Below, one piece after another: positions 19,838 through 30,569 of a stretch of DNA of 64,000 nt. The stretch's first letter is position 1. Each line of letters opens with the position of its first letter. The notes beneath the pieces were generated by a model. The model was not told the origin of the DNA. It was given only the letters and a program-made list of their open reading frames with translations, and did no database searches. Source of the stretch: Isoetes taiwanensis. Its lineage: Eukaryota > Streptophyta > Lycopodiopsida > Isoetales > Isoetaceae. The DNA lies in contig JAJEKV010000013.1 in NCBI GenBank assembly GCA_021234155.1, positions 13,495,877 to 13,559,876 of the forward strand, in the 5' to 3' direction. The translations under genes and the position numbers were made by a program.

Positions 19838-22800
19838 ATGGCCGCTACACCCAAATTCCCTCAACTTCAAGCTTCTGCTCCACGGGATCTGGCTCTTTTT
19901 GAGTCGGTGCTTTTCTCAACACCCACCTTTCGAGATGCCCTAGCAGGTCCAAGTCGTGCAGTGGCGGAACGCCATGGGCTTTATGAATTCTCCAAACAGG
20001 ACCTCCCTGCACCAAATCCGGAGCAACTGAAGCAGTTTGTCGCTCATCTGATCAACACCACGGATGGATACGCCACCACGGTCGATCAGACCCCAATTTT
20101 GCTTACCCCGGTTCTGCTTTCTCAGGTATTCCAGATTCCTCTTCACAGACCTTCTTTATCATGGGCTGCCTTACAGGAACAGGATGTCTCTCAGTATGGC
20201 CAACCTCCTTATCAGGCAAACACTCATAGACTCACGAATATTGCCAAGTCCCATGATACTTTTGTTAAGTTTCTTTGGCGAAAGTTCTATGGGTATTCCA
20301 TCAAGAATTCATTATGGCCATCCACTCCCCTCATCCTATTGATTGGCCACAAATCTTGTTCCTCAGACTTCTTCATGAAATTGATCGCATCCGAGCAGCC
20401 CCTTCTTCTGGCTTTGAAACTGCTGTGGGTGCTCACCTGCAAGCAATCATCCGTCATTGTGTCCCTATACTCAGTCCCGGGTCCCCCTCCACTTCTCATG
20501 CATCCACTCATCAAACCTTCCATTCCCTTCCTAAAACCCACCAGGCTGAGACTTCACGCCCTCCTCTTTCTCCTGGTCATGTTCAACATCCAGAAAAACC
20601 TATTTCTGTCTCCTCTTCCTCCTCGGAATCCAAGCCCACCAATTCTCATCATGTTTCTCAGACATCACAGACCAATCACCAACAGGGCCCCGCACCTCCA
20701 CCTTCTCGACAGGCCCTGTATCAATACCAGCAGGATGTCCAAGCAGTTGTCCTTAAGCTTCAGGACTCGCAAGAAACCTTCATGAATGGCGTTCAAGCCT
20801 ACATGGAGGCCACGGAAGCAGTTCACATGGATCTCCAAGCTGCCACCACGCAAGTTCAATCCCTGGAAGAAAAACTTCAACAGAAGCACGAGGCTCTATT
20901 ACAGGCCCGTGAATCTCTCAAGACTGCACAAGACCAGACAAGCCTGCTTGCTGATCAACAGGCTCAGTTACAATCCACCATTCAAGAATTGCTTGAGCAG
21001 ATCAAGAACAAGGATAAGCTCCTTGCTGACCTCCAATCCATGTACACCGACCTTTCGCAGAATTACAACACTCAACTCCAAGAGCTCAAAGAACGCAATG
21101 AGCAGCTCCCGTGTCTTGAAGGCCAACTGACCACACTTCAAAATCAGGTCACATCTCTTCAGACTCAGCTAACAGAAGCTCAGAAACAAAAACTCATTGA
21201 TGATATAGAGATTGCCTCTCTTCGGCCCCGGGGATACCACTTAGTGTATAAGGGATACGCCATGTGCGAGGAAGGGGTCATAAAAAACCCCTTCGTATAC
21301 GCTTTTTTTAAGGTCTAAAAAACCCCTTTCCGTATGAAATACATCACTAGAGATTGGATTTTTTAAGGTCTAAAAAACCCCTCCCCGTACGTATTCGTAC
21401 ACTTTAGGTTAAAAAAAACCCCTTATCGTCCACTCACAAGGTATATACGGCCTACACTATGTGAATCCCCCGGGTCTTCGGCGTCATACTCCTGGACAGC
21501 CATCTTCACAGGCACGTTCTCTCACAAACGGTTCCGTGATCAATCACGTCTCTTGCTTAAAAAAGTTAATCAGATCAGAGACTTGGAATATCAACTCCAA
21601 CAAGCTGTTCAATCTGCAGACGAAGCACAAAATCGACAAGAGGCATACATTGACCTTGCTTTCCGCATTCCTCAAGATTTTTTCACGCCTTCCAGTTATC
21701 TGGATTATGTGCACGCCCGACGCCATCTTTTCCTTCTGAAGTGGTATGCGGCAAATGGCAAACTTACTGAGCCTCTGGCCAGCGATGATTTTCTCAGGAT
21801 CTGGCCGGACCTTTCCGTTGAAGACAAAGGCTTACTCTGTGCTCTCTTAGTCTTTGATTTACTCCATTGCGCGGATTCTGACTTAATTATCTTCTGTGTA
21901 GTTTAGCCTATGGTTTATATTTTTCATGATTTTTACCTGGCTGATACACGGGACAGGTTTTTAGATGATGCCCATCGGATTTTTCAAGGCAATCCTCACG
22001 CTCATTGGCTGCTCCTCCAGGACAATTCGTATCTACAGGATCCTGCTCAAGTCAACACTTTTAGCACGGAGTACATGCCTGAGCTTGCTCATCACATACC
22101 TTTGTGGCAAGCAGAGGCACTCGCCCAGGTGCGGAAGAACTTAGCTCATCCTGAAGACCTTCCGTTTGCTCAGATTTACATGCAGCACCTGGGTGGCTAC
22201 AACACCTTATGGGCTTTTCTGGACAACAAGACAATACCCACGGGTTGGGTTAATCCTCCCGTTTATACCATGCTCTCAGGCTCCGATTGGGATCAGTGGT
22301 GTCGTGCACTTGATAAGGACCTTGTTCGCGAATTCCGGGAGCAGGCCCAGCAACCCACACCAACTGGTCTTGCTCTCTCTCCATATGCTTCCTTGGGTGC
22401 ACCCCCGCGCATCCGATATCTCACTGTAGATTTGCGTCTTCCTTTTTGGAATAAATTTATGGAAGGCCACACTGACTGGTCCCCTGTTCAGATATCCACA
22501 GATCTTCGGTGGGATCCACGTTTTGTAAGATGCTCTAATTGGGAGAATGGTGCAACCTTGGAGCACACAAGAAAATTGGATCTTCATCCCCAATGAGCGC
22601 GGTTGGCAGACGCCCACTCATGCTGTCCACGGACTTGATCTCTTTCTGGCGCATGCTGCCACCTCACCGGATCCCTCAGTTCATCGCCAAGCAGGTTTCT
22701 ATGCTGCTTTAAAGTGCCTTCTGTTAAGTTCTCACAACAGACAGCATCCTATCTATTATTGCAACCCGAATGCCAGCGTCAGTGCCTTCGATCTTCAGAC

Positions 22801-23023
22801 TTGCCTTCTCATGGAATGCCAGTATGTCCCTGCTGAAGCACACCGTGCCTTGGAAGAAATGGTGCATTCAGGTTTTCTCATTGACACTCTTCCTGCCATC
22901 GATAAGCTCTCCAGGCACGCCAAGATCTCATTGGCAACTATCATAATGGCCCCCGTCCTCATACCCGCGAGGATGAATTTTCGACTGCTGGGTTCCCGCC
23001 ATCAGAAACAGTTCCCCCTTTTC
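19838..23023 (+). pseudogene. Extra ORF of element N with long coiled coil
   Basis: Starts at a well-placed ATG (GCCATGGCC, 19838; MAATPKFPQLQASAP). A globular N-terminal part with HGLYEFSKQDLP and LLTPVLLSQVFQIP is followed by a frameshift near 20290. A Ser/Pro/His-rich linker (20480-20700) precedes about 170 residues of coiled coil (20710-21220: heptad-rich QVQSLEEKLQQKHEALLQA and similar). A 241-bp element interrupts it at 21230. It resumes at 21471 with DLEYQLQQAVQS, then a globular tail with [27 protein letters not shown] and [15 protein letters not shown]. It lies downstream of integrase, where Athila-type elements may carry an additional ORF. No transmembrane segment belongs to it, so an envelope role is not supported. 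Confidence 0.7.
21230..21470. mobile_element. 241-bp inverted-repeat insertion in the extra ORF
   Basis: Ends GGGGATACCACTTAGTGTA (21230-21248) and TACACTATGTGAATCCCC (21453-21470) are imperfect inverted repeats. The interior holds three or four copies of TCTAAAAAACCCC or TTAAAAAAAACCCC. The coiled-coil reading of the host ORF stops where it begins and resumes after it. No clear target-site duplication is visible. Confidence 0.55.
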
Positions 23024-23030
23024 TTCTCAC
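23024..23030. repeat. Left target-site duplication TTCTCAC of the LINE insertion
   Basis: TTCTCAC here recurs at 25785-25791, right after the TATTC tail of the LINE. Beyond it, the sequence expected just before the N polypurine tract resumes (compare element M). Confidence 0.75.
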
Positions 23031-23218
23031 AGATTCGTTATTATATGTTTGCTCCAGTTCCTGTTACTCCCGATGTTGAAACAGTTTTCCCTTATCCATG
23101 GGCTATGAGTTTTCGCGAATTGGGTATACCTGCTTTCATCGAAGCTTTAATTCCTGTTATTATTTCAATCGTTGGTTCGGTTTATGCACGGCGGAGAGGA
23201 GCATCGGAATGGTCTTAA
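23031..23218 (+). pseudogene. ndhC: Plastid ndhC 3' fragment (nuclear copy)
   Basis: The frame reads [20 protein letters not shown], then [31 protein letters not shown] and a stop. This is the C-terminal half of NdhC, the plastid NADH dehydrogenase-like complex subunit with a membrane helix and conserved EWS end. The positions that differ from the usual protein are mostly those that C-to-U editing would repair: CCA and CCT (P) for L or F, TCA and TCG (S) for L, CGG (R) for W. So the copy represents unedited plastid DNA or RNA. It begins exactly at the LINE target-site duplication and is followed by about 60 unassigned bases before LINE sequence, so it arrived with the LINE. It is non-functional in the nucleus. 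Confidence 0.88.
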
Positions 23219-23277
23219 ACTACAAATATTTTAGCTGTGAAAATAAGATTGATAATTTTATAAAGCTAGCTGTGACA

Positions 23278-25784
23278 ATCTGCTCAGCTGACTCACCTGC
23301 TTCTGACGGCTGCAGAAAGATGCTTTGGGAGAGGCCGCTCACGGCAAGCCTCAGGCACCACCACCTTCCCCCGCAACAGATGGTTTGATGATGAGTGTCG
23401 GGAGCTCAAACGCACACTCCGGCAAGTCACTGATCCCATCTCTCGCCCACAGGCCGTCAGTCAATACCGTTCCTTTCTCAAGAACAAGAAGGCCAGATAC
23501 CTCGCAGAGCATCAGCAACAGATGTTTGGTCTCCTGGACCGGCACCCCAGGACATTCTGGAGAAGGGTCTTGAGCAAGCCTGCACAGCCCACAGGGAATA
23601 TCACCTCGGAGCAATGGGTACAAGATTTGCAAAGCCGTATGACCCGGCCGAGGGCGCACACCGATCCCTCCACAGATAGGCATGGCTCTGGTTATCACAG
23701 AGGGGGATGTCATCATGGGCCTACAGCGTCTAGCTAATGGGAAGGCAACAGATTTAGATGGCATGCAGGCAGAGCTTCTGAAATGGGCTGGGCCTCCACT
23801 GGTGCCTGTTCTCACGGCATTGTTCAATAAAGCATTGCGAGAAGGCTTCCCTACGCAATGGACCACTAGTAGAGTAGTGCCCATATACAAAGCAGGGGAC
23901 CCTCAATGTCCGGCCAACTACCGTACTATTATGGTCAGCTCTCTTTTTGCAAAACCTGTTATTGGCATCCTTGAGCAGCGGCTCACAATATGGGTAGAGG
24001 AAACGGAGGTGCGAAGCTCTTACACGCAGGTTTTCGCCCGGACATTCCACCATTGATCATATCTTCACTCTGCGCACATTGATTGAAGATAGCGAGGAAT
24101 CGCCGCAGAACACGCATTGTTGTTTTCGTGGATTTTGCAAAGGCATTCGACCACGCATTACCCAACGCTTATGGGACAGATGCGGCAGCCGGGGACCCCC
24201 CGGACTTGCGTAATGCAAAGATATAGGTCGCATGCAGGCATGCTCGGGCCGTATCACATCGCCAAAGCACGGTAGGTGACCGGTAGCATCGAGTGCGTCG
24301 GGGTTGCCCCTTCTCCCCACACTCTTTGGCTGTACATTGATCGGTTGGAAGATTGGCTCTCGAAAGCATGGAGGTGCGGGCGCACATATCATGCATCACA
24401 CAATCCCGGCAACTCATATATGCCGGCGATGTCAACCTCATGGCCTATACTCCGGAGGACATGCAACGCCACCGGATGCTCTTGACACTTTTGCCAATTC
24501 ACCGGCATGCGAAGTTAACTTGGCCAAAACTAGGGTGTCTTTGCTAGTTGCATCATCCCGTCAGCCAAGGCTTCCCACATTCACTTACCAGGGGCAAGAG
24601 GTAGAGGTGGCTCCGACCTACAAGTACTTGGGGATTGAGTTCTCAACTACCACCCATTGGGATGCGGCTATCAGGTTGCGGGTCACTGCGGGTTGGAAAG
24701 CACTATATGCCATGCAGAACAATAGCCACAAGGCAGAGTTGTATGCCTGGGGTCACCAGTCACATTTGTTTCGGGCCTTGGTTGAGCCGGCCCTTTTGTA
24801 TGGGGCGAAGTGTGGGGTGGGGTGATATCCCTCAACACCTGGAATGACCTCGAGCAGGTAAGGCCTTCTTGGCATCGGCCCCGGGGTGAAGTCCACAGTT
24901 CCGTACCAGATCCTACTCCGGAGACAGGCTTCTTACCCCTTCAACGGGCTGCATTGGAACGCCATATCGTTTACTTCCAAAAGGTGGTCGCTATGGCTGA
25001 TACACGCTTGCCCCGCCTTGCTTTGGCCACGGCGAATGGGTCCCTTAACGCTGAAATCCCATTTTGAAAGACAAGCAGGCTCGGTGGTTCTCGCCGGGGT
25101 GTGCGAGGCAAACAGATGCGCCCGTGTCGACAAAGAAAGATCGCGAGGCACTAAAGCTATACCTTGATGCTACTTTCCTTCGCAGGCGTGGGATGCGAGA
25201 GGCTCGACGATGTTAAGCCGGCACACTATCGCCAGCAGGTCAATCCTAGGCTCACAAGAGGCCCACACCAAAGACTTGTACACCCGGCTACCCATGAAGA
25301 AACGCAGCTTATAGCTTCCATTCGACGACGGGGCACATCGCCTCCGGATTGAAACAGGCGTTGGGCTCTCGTGAAGCACGAGCAAAGGCTTTGCGATGTT
25401 GCCACCACCCGCGATTGAGGATGAATGTCATGCCCTCCGGACCTGCCAAAGATTTGCCCATATCCAGAAGCGATATGTTCGATTACTAGTGCCCGGCCAG
25501 CCGTTGCATCGTTATTAGCTCTACGGCGCCGGTGGGTTTGTTGGGGTCATACCTCCGAGGAGGTTATGGATGCACGGACTTCGTTTATGTCCTACGGGAC
25601 GGTATTGAACTGTCTTATGCAATTGTATGCGGTGTGCCGCCAGGCTTATTATCGCTAAGGTTTTCCCTCGAAAACCCTTCGGGGCGGGGGTTTTTTAATC
25701 CTGTCAGTAATATGCTTGCTGCTCTCTTTTTTGTTTGGGTCCCATAGGCCAATTGGTCTCCTTGGACGCTAAAAACCTATTCTA
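23278..25784 (+). mobile_element. LINE, 5'-truncated, nested in element N
   Basis: Broken frames give WFDDECRELKRTLRQVTDPI, then the reverse transcriptase (LQRLANGKATDLDGMQAELL; VPIYKAGDPQCPANYRTI). Later come VEVAPTYKYLGIEFSTTTHW, GWKALYAMQNNSHKAELYAW and a Cys/His remnant near 25420. The YADD box region is damaged (around 24415, YAGDVNLMAY). The element lacks its endonuclease half, carries many stops, and ends in a conserved 3' UTR hairpin (25659-25701) and a short TATTC tail. Two relatives lie at 39694 and 42963. The 7-bp duplication TTCTCAC flanks the insertion together with the plastid fragment. Confidence 0.8.
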
Positions 25785-25800
25785 TTCTCACTGAGTGTCG

Positions 25801-25815
25801 TTTGGTGGGGGGGAG
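25801..25815 (+). other. Polypurine tract of element N
   Basis: TTTGGTGGGGGGGAG lies directly before TGTTAG of the 3' LTR. Confidence 0.85.
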
Positions 25816-26379
25816 TGTTAGTCATGTACGTCCTGGTACAGGACTATTCATGCACACGATGGACCAGGTCAAGGCCAAGGATCCACAGTCAGGTGTAGGT
25901 CAGTAGTCAAAGGCCCAGCAGAAGACCAAGCCGCAGACCACGCAGAAGGCCACGGGCACGAAGAGGTCGAGAGCAGACAAGTGACGGGCTGTCACCGTCA
26001 ATGTCATTTCAGGGTCTCAAGAGGCACCGCCAACATTCCTTCAAATCAGGCCTTTTTCCAGGAGTCGGCACCGAGATCTGACAGAGTATCTATATTGGGC
26101 CAAAGGCCAGTGTACTATATATATGAGTAGAGCTAGCATTCACGGGCTAGATGAGTTTTGGGTCTTATCTCCATTCAGTTTTCTCTCCATTGCGAGAGTT
26201 CATGTATCATCATTGATATCAAAGAGTTTTGTTCCTATCATTGTGTTCTCTTTGTGTTCTTCTGTTTTCTTTCTTCACCTTCCCCTTGTTTCTTTTGCAA
26301 ATCCCGCGTGACACAGTTTGATCCACGGGTCCTCACCGAGGGCTGTCTTGCAGGAGTTCCCGAACCCAGACCCCAAACA
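25816..26379 (+). repeat. 3' LTR of element N
   Basis: 564 bp, TGTTAGTCATGTACG...GACCCCAAACA, with TATATATATGAGTAGAGC near 26115. It pairs with the inverted 5' LTR at 12922-13499 and is followed by the target site AGGCC at 26380. Confidence 0.9.
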
Positions 26380-26665
26380 AGGCCGTTGTACTATATATAT
26401 ATGAATAGAGATAGAACTCAAGTTTTTAGATGAACATTAGCCCTTATCTCCGGTTTTCCTCTCGATTTTTGAGAGCTCATGTATGTGCTTTGATTTCAAG
26501 AAATTTTGATTCCTTCTCATTGTTTTAGCTTTGTTTTTTCTCTGTTTTCTTCTTTCTGTTCTCTTGCAAAATCCCGCGTGACGCTCTGCAAGGATTCTCC
26601 TGTTTGATCCAAGGGTCCCCACAGAGGGCCGTCTTGCAGGAGATCCCTAACCCAGACCCCAAACA
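26380..26665 (+). repeat. Second half of element M's 3' LTR
   Basis: Begins AGGCCGTTGTACTATATATA, picking up exactly where the inverted first half at 13500 stops. It ends CCCAAACA, followed by ATTAA, M's target site. Confidence 0.9.
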
Positions 26666-26670
26666 ATTAA
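26666..26670. repeat. Right target-site duplication ATTAA of element M
   Basis: Matches 7567-7571 and closes the composite element. Confidence 0.85.
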
Positions 26671-26699
26671 AAACCATATGTGACTAAACTACTGGGTTC

Positions 26700-27030
26700 T
26701 CTTTTACGGTTTGTTAAAGTGGTATTATGGCATGGTAATTGCAATTGGCTTCTTTGCAGAGTTTGTCAAAGTGGTATTATATATTTGTAAATGGATGTGT
26801 ATATTATAGTGTCTTAAGGGTATAGTTTGTCCATGTGGTATATTATAGTAACTTAAGGGTATGGTTTATCCATGTGGTATAATATGATGGTTGTAAATGT
26901 GGCTTGATATAGTGCTCTCTTTATGCGATTTTATAATATGATTGGTTATTGTGGTAAACTAGCATGGCTAAATATCATGGTTGGCTATTGTGGTAAACTA
27001 GCATGGCTAAATATCATGGTAAATGCACGT
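26700..27030. repeat. AT-rich tandem duplications
   Basis: A 39-bp unit (TTGGYTATTGTGGTAAACTA and on) occurs twice, at 26942-26980 and 26981-27019. Just upstream, TTAAGGGTATRGTTTRTCC recurs near 26815 and 26852. Nothing coding is seen. Confidence 0.75.
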
Positions 27031-27337
27031 GGTTCAAATGTGTTAGCTGCTGTTATTGATATCAATCTTAAATGTAAGGGTTTTTCCTAAATGTGCATGG
27101 GTTTGTAACCCATTAGCTTCAGGGTAATCATGTAACTAGTAAATAACTAGTAACATTCCATAGCTTGAAACATTTTAAATTTAGTAGACTAAAACTATAG
27201 ACTGTGGATGGTTTCTAATATATTGTTGTATAGTATGTCACTAAAATCTACTTTCATGCATAGCAACAAGAACTAGAAAGCAAGAGGACTTGAACCCCAA
27301 TGATTTCTAAAATTCATACAGAATGATTATGCTTGTG

Positions 27338-27911
27338 TTTAGCTGGCCAATTGAGCATGGTGGATGGCCATGCCAGCAAAATATAGTTTGGAAAGACGTC
27401 GATTGTATTGCTTGACAAACAGAGATCCACTTGGCACTACAAAGGATGTTATGGGAAATATGACATATGATTGGTGTTATCTTGCAGTTTATAGTAGAGT
27501 GGGCATTGACTTTGGGTACTTCAATGCAGAAGTATTTTCTATGAAGGATTTGAATCAAAACAGTAGCTTGCTGCATCATGTGCTTCATCGGGAAGAGAGA
27601 TTACTATTACCCAATATGGCACACTCTAGATTTGGATTAGAGAGACCTGTTAGACTCATGGAGTTCCTCTTACACTGTTTTTGTCCTAATGGTGGCTTTG
27701 TGTTAGATCTTTTTGCTGGCACAGGTTCTATGATGGAAGCATGTGCAATTCGCGATGCACATTACTATGGAATAGAGAATGACAATGAACTTGTGGACTT
27801 GTGAGGTCACTTCGTAGATGCATGAAAAGAGAGGAAGCATGGCATGATGCTGATTTCGATGGGGAATCTAGTGATGTGCATGTCGAAGATGTGGATGAAC
27901 CTTCAGACTAG
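27338..27911 (+). pseudogene. DNA methyltransferase-like (N4/N6 class) relic
   Basis: The main frame (27364-27804) ends with GGFVLDLFAGTGSMMEACAI and YYGIENDNE. That is the S-adenosylmethionine-binding motif I of bacterial-type DNA N6-adenine/N4-cytosine methyltransferases (D-x-F-A-G-x-G-(S/T), then I-E), preceded by RPVRLMEFLLHCF as in that family. Before it, in another frame, 27338-27412 reads WPIEHGGWPCQQNIVWKD. After it, a third frame (about 27800-27911) gives LVRSLRRCMKREEAW and an acidic end. The frame changes at both ends show decay. A catalytic (D/N/S)-P-P-(Y/W) box is not visible, so either it is lost or lay upstream. It ends 34 bases before the TTAA of a piggyBac-like element. It could have come from a methyltransferase-bearing transposon or a viral insertion. 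Confidence 0.6.
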
Positions 27912-27945
27912 TTAGTGAGTTGGCATCTAACTTCATTGTCTTTAA

Positions 27946-30560
27946 CACTAGAGTTGTCCCATGGACTATTTCTGGTCCATGGACCAGAAATGATCCACCA
28001 TACCCCCTGCCACTTAAACCGATATATCTCACAAGAGAAATTTTAATTTTAAAATATACCACCACTATTTGAGTCTCCACTTGATTCTTAATGACCTGTG
28101 AGAATTTCATGATCACTGGATTTATATTGGTATGATTTTCAAACTTTGGAGAATTTGGCAGTTTTTACAGCACTCTAGAACTGCATTCTTCAATTTTCTA
28201 GTTAATTGATATATTATGATAAAACATGTCAATTTGCATGTTTCCATGTTTTGCCGCCATCATTTGATATCAATTGAAGTCGCCAAACCCTATTTTGCTT
28301 AAAAATGCTGCATGAGGTTCAAGAATTATTTCTCTCTTATGATTACAAGTTTTGACTTAATTTTTGTGACAATGAGTCCTTAACTAGACAAGCTATAGTC
28401 AAAGGATTTTTTTTTTTTATGTTTATATGTTTTATTAGTATCATTATTAACTAAAGAAATTATTGTACAGAATTCAAAATAAAAATATGGATTAAAGTAT
28501 CTATAAGTCTCATAAGGATAGTAAATGATGCATTCTAATTAAATCTATATAAGAATTCACTTTATCAACATAAATATAGTGTAACTAGGTATAACCATGC
28601 ATTATCTAGATCTAAACATGATCTAATATAACAGGATGAACAAAAAGATAAGATAAGATAAGATAAGATATAAAAGAAAGGTTCCAAAGTGCATTGATTA
28701 TACCCTTATAGGTCTCAACAATAATGTAGGTAATGATGGTTATTGATGAATAGAGGACAATATCACGAAGTTTAGCCATGACTATAAATAAATAGGTCAA
28801 AAGACTTTCTGTACCTGCTTTTCTAGTTCATCTAAAATATTAACTTATTGCACTACATTTCTCCCATAAGCCTTTTAAATGGCTCAATATATGATAAAAG
28901 GGGATATTGAGGTCCTTGGTGTGGTCTTATTAGAAAAAAAAAAGAAGAAACCTATTTACTTTCCACTATTATAAAGTTAGACAATGTGTGGCTGCTCCAA
29001 AGTGTTGTAGTCTAAGTAGGACCATAGTACATGTAGATCAACTTTTATGACAAGCTATAATTTTTGTAAATTTGAACCTTTGTTGGCAATATATATCTCA
29101 AACTTCATGTTAGAATAATATATTATATACAAGATTTGAATATAAATAAGCATGGACTATTTATAGGTCCAGAATTAAACCAACTGGATTGAGAAAATTT
29201 TTCTATTTATTTGCATTGGCTCTAATCATTTTGTCCCCTACAATGATATTATGATTTCTCATCGTCTATAAGATAATCTTTGAAAGGTGTAAGTGGACTT
29301 TCTCATACATTCAAAGTAGCCCTTAACTACTTAATTTTTGTGCTTCGATATCACCTTTTAGATAGACAATCCTCCCTAATCAACTAATGTTGTCATATAT
29401 AATATGATATAAACTATATTCTAAAGAATTGATTAAGATGATGATGTTCTTGACTTTTAAATGAGAAGTCATGGACCAATAATTGGCATTGGCATAGCAG
29501 CCTATCTTGATCTTCTTTAGTTATACCTTTTCATATTTTTCCTTGGTTCATCTTGCATTGCTATCTTAACTTTGGGAAGCTTTGAAATATGGTGTTTGAA
29601 GTTCATTTTCAAGGCAGAAATCTAGAGATCAAATATGGAAAACATTTGATGATAACTTGGAAGTAAGACTAAAAGTTTTAGCCCAAACCTAGCAATAGAT
29701 ATTTTTTATTGATAGAGGATCTCATGAAATACTAATATCCTAAATTCAGCTTGAGATCGAATAAGGTAAAGAAGTTATTGATTTAAAATGAACCGGTGGA
29801 CCAGTAATGGTCTTAGGTACAAAAACTTTTATTGATTTATCATGATCGTGCCTTTTGCTCTTTTTCTTTACTTGTTTTTTCACTGGTTTCATATCCATAC
29901 AAGCATTTATAGATGATTTTTTCAATGACATACTATTTCAAGAAATTTCCTTCAAATATAACAAAATAAACATCAATTAAAAGTCACTTAAAATTGTTAC
30001 TATAAGTCAAAGCTGAAGCTTCAAATTACAGGCCAACAAATATTTTATTTGCATGACGCAATTAGTCAATTACTTATATTCCAAATTTGAAGTAAAAAAT
30101 CATTTTCGTGCAAAAGTTATAGAATTTTAATTGAAACAGCCTTCTGGGAACCATTATTGGTCCACAAAAGACAGAAAACTGTTTTGACCCTGTCATGTTT
30201 GACTGACTATATCTTCCTTTCTAGACTTCAGATTGGAACAAGGTTTTTTGTGTATTCATCCTTATCTCGTATAGAAAAATACCATTATAATGAAAAAATA
30301 AAAAAAAATCCTTTTATTGAGACAGTTTTACATTATGTAAACATGAAGCAAAGTGGACTTGACCCCCCTTGATTCACCTAAACATAACTTTCAATTTTAG
30401 GGGTGTATGCATTTTTAACTATATTTCCTGTGCAATATGACTGCCATATATGAATGTGTAGAAAGGGTTTAACTGAATTTTATGCCATTGATTTTATATG
30501 AATTTTAAAGCGAACTGTACAAATGAACCATTTATGGTCTATCAAGGGACAACTCTAGTG
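27946..30560. mobile_element. piggyBac-like non-autonomous element (TTAA target)
   Basis: The 15-bp ends CACTAGAGTTGTCCC (27946-27960) and GGGACAACTCTAGTG (30546-30560) are perfect inverted repeats, each flanked by TTAA (27942-27945 and 30561-30564). TTAA duplication is the hallmark of the piggyBac superfamily. Just inside each end, and at about 29152, 29470, 29790 and 30147, lie copies of a near-palindrome, GGACCAnnAATGGTCC-like. No transposase is recognised. The only frame of note is a Lys-rich 61-codon one on the minus strand (29746-29931, KKQVKKKSKRHDHDK then TITGPPVHF). The interior is very AT-rich. It would need a transposase from elsewhere to move. Confidence 0.7.
28646..28670. repeat. 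AGATA microsatellite, five copies
   Basis: Five uninterrupted AGATA units inside the piggyBac-like element. Confidence 0.9.
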
Positions 30561-30569
30561 TTAAAAATT

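Larger units (their letters stand above)
7572..26665 (+). mobile_element. Composite Ty3/gypsy locus: element M containing element N and a LINE, partly inverted
   Basis: M is a pol-less gypsy element with 5' LTR 7572-8148 and a 3' LTR now split into 13500-13787 (minus) and 26380-26665 (plus). N, a second element of the same family with pol, inserted into M's 3' LTR at AGGCC. N's parts are the 5' LTR and gag-protease at 13499-9680 (minus), and pol, extra ORF and 3' LTR at 16134-26379 (plus). A LINE with plastid DNA sits in N at 23031-25784. The opposite orientation of the two halves of N, and of the two halves of M's LTR, shows that 9680-16133 was inverted after N arrived. The stretch 9188-9679 recurs inverted at 15643-16133, as expected for a staggered-break inversion. 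All reading frames are broken. Confidence 0.8.

Noticed and set aside
22276-22617. 113-codon minus-strand ORF
   Set aside because: Shadow of the gypsy extra ORF, which is supported by homology with element M.
23098-23218. C-terminal hydrophobic helix plus RRR read as an envelope-like membrane anchor of the gypsy extra ORF
   Set aside because: The segment is the end of plastid NdhC and lies beyond the target-site duplication, so it does not belong to the retroelement ORF.
7572-26665. Four independent gypsy fragments side by side
   Set aside because: Matching 5-bp target duplications (ATTAA, AGGCC) and complementary LTR halves are better explained by two nested elements plus one inversion.
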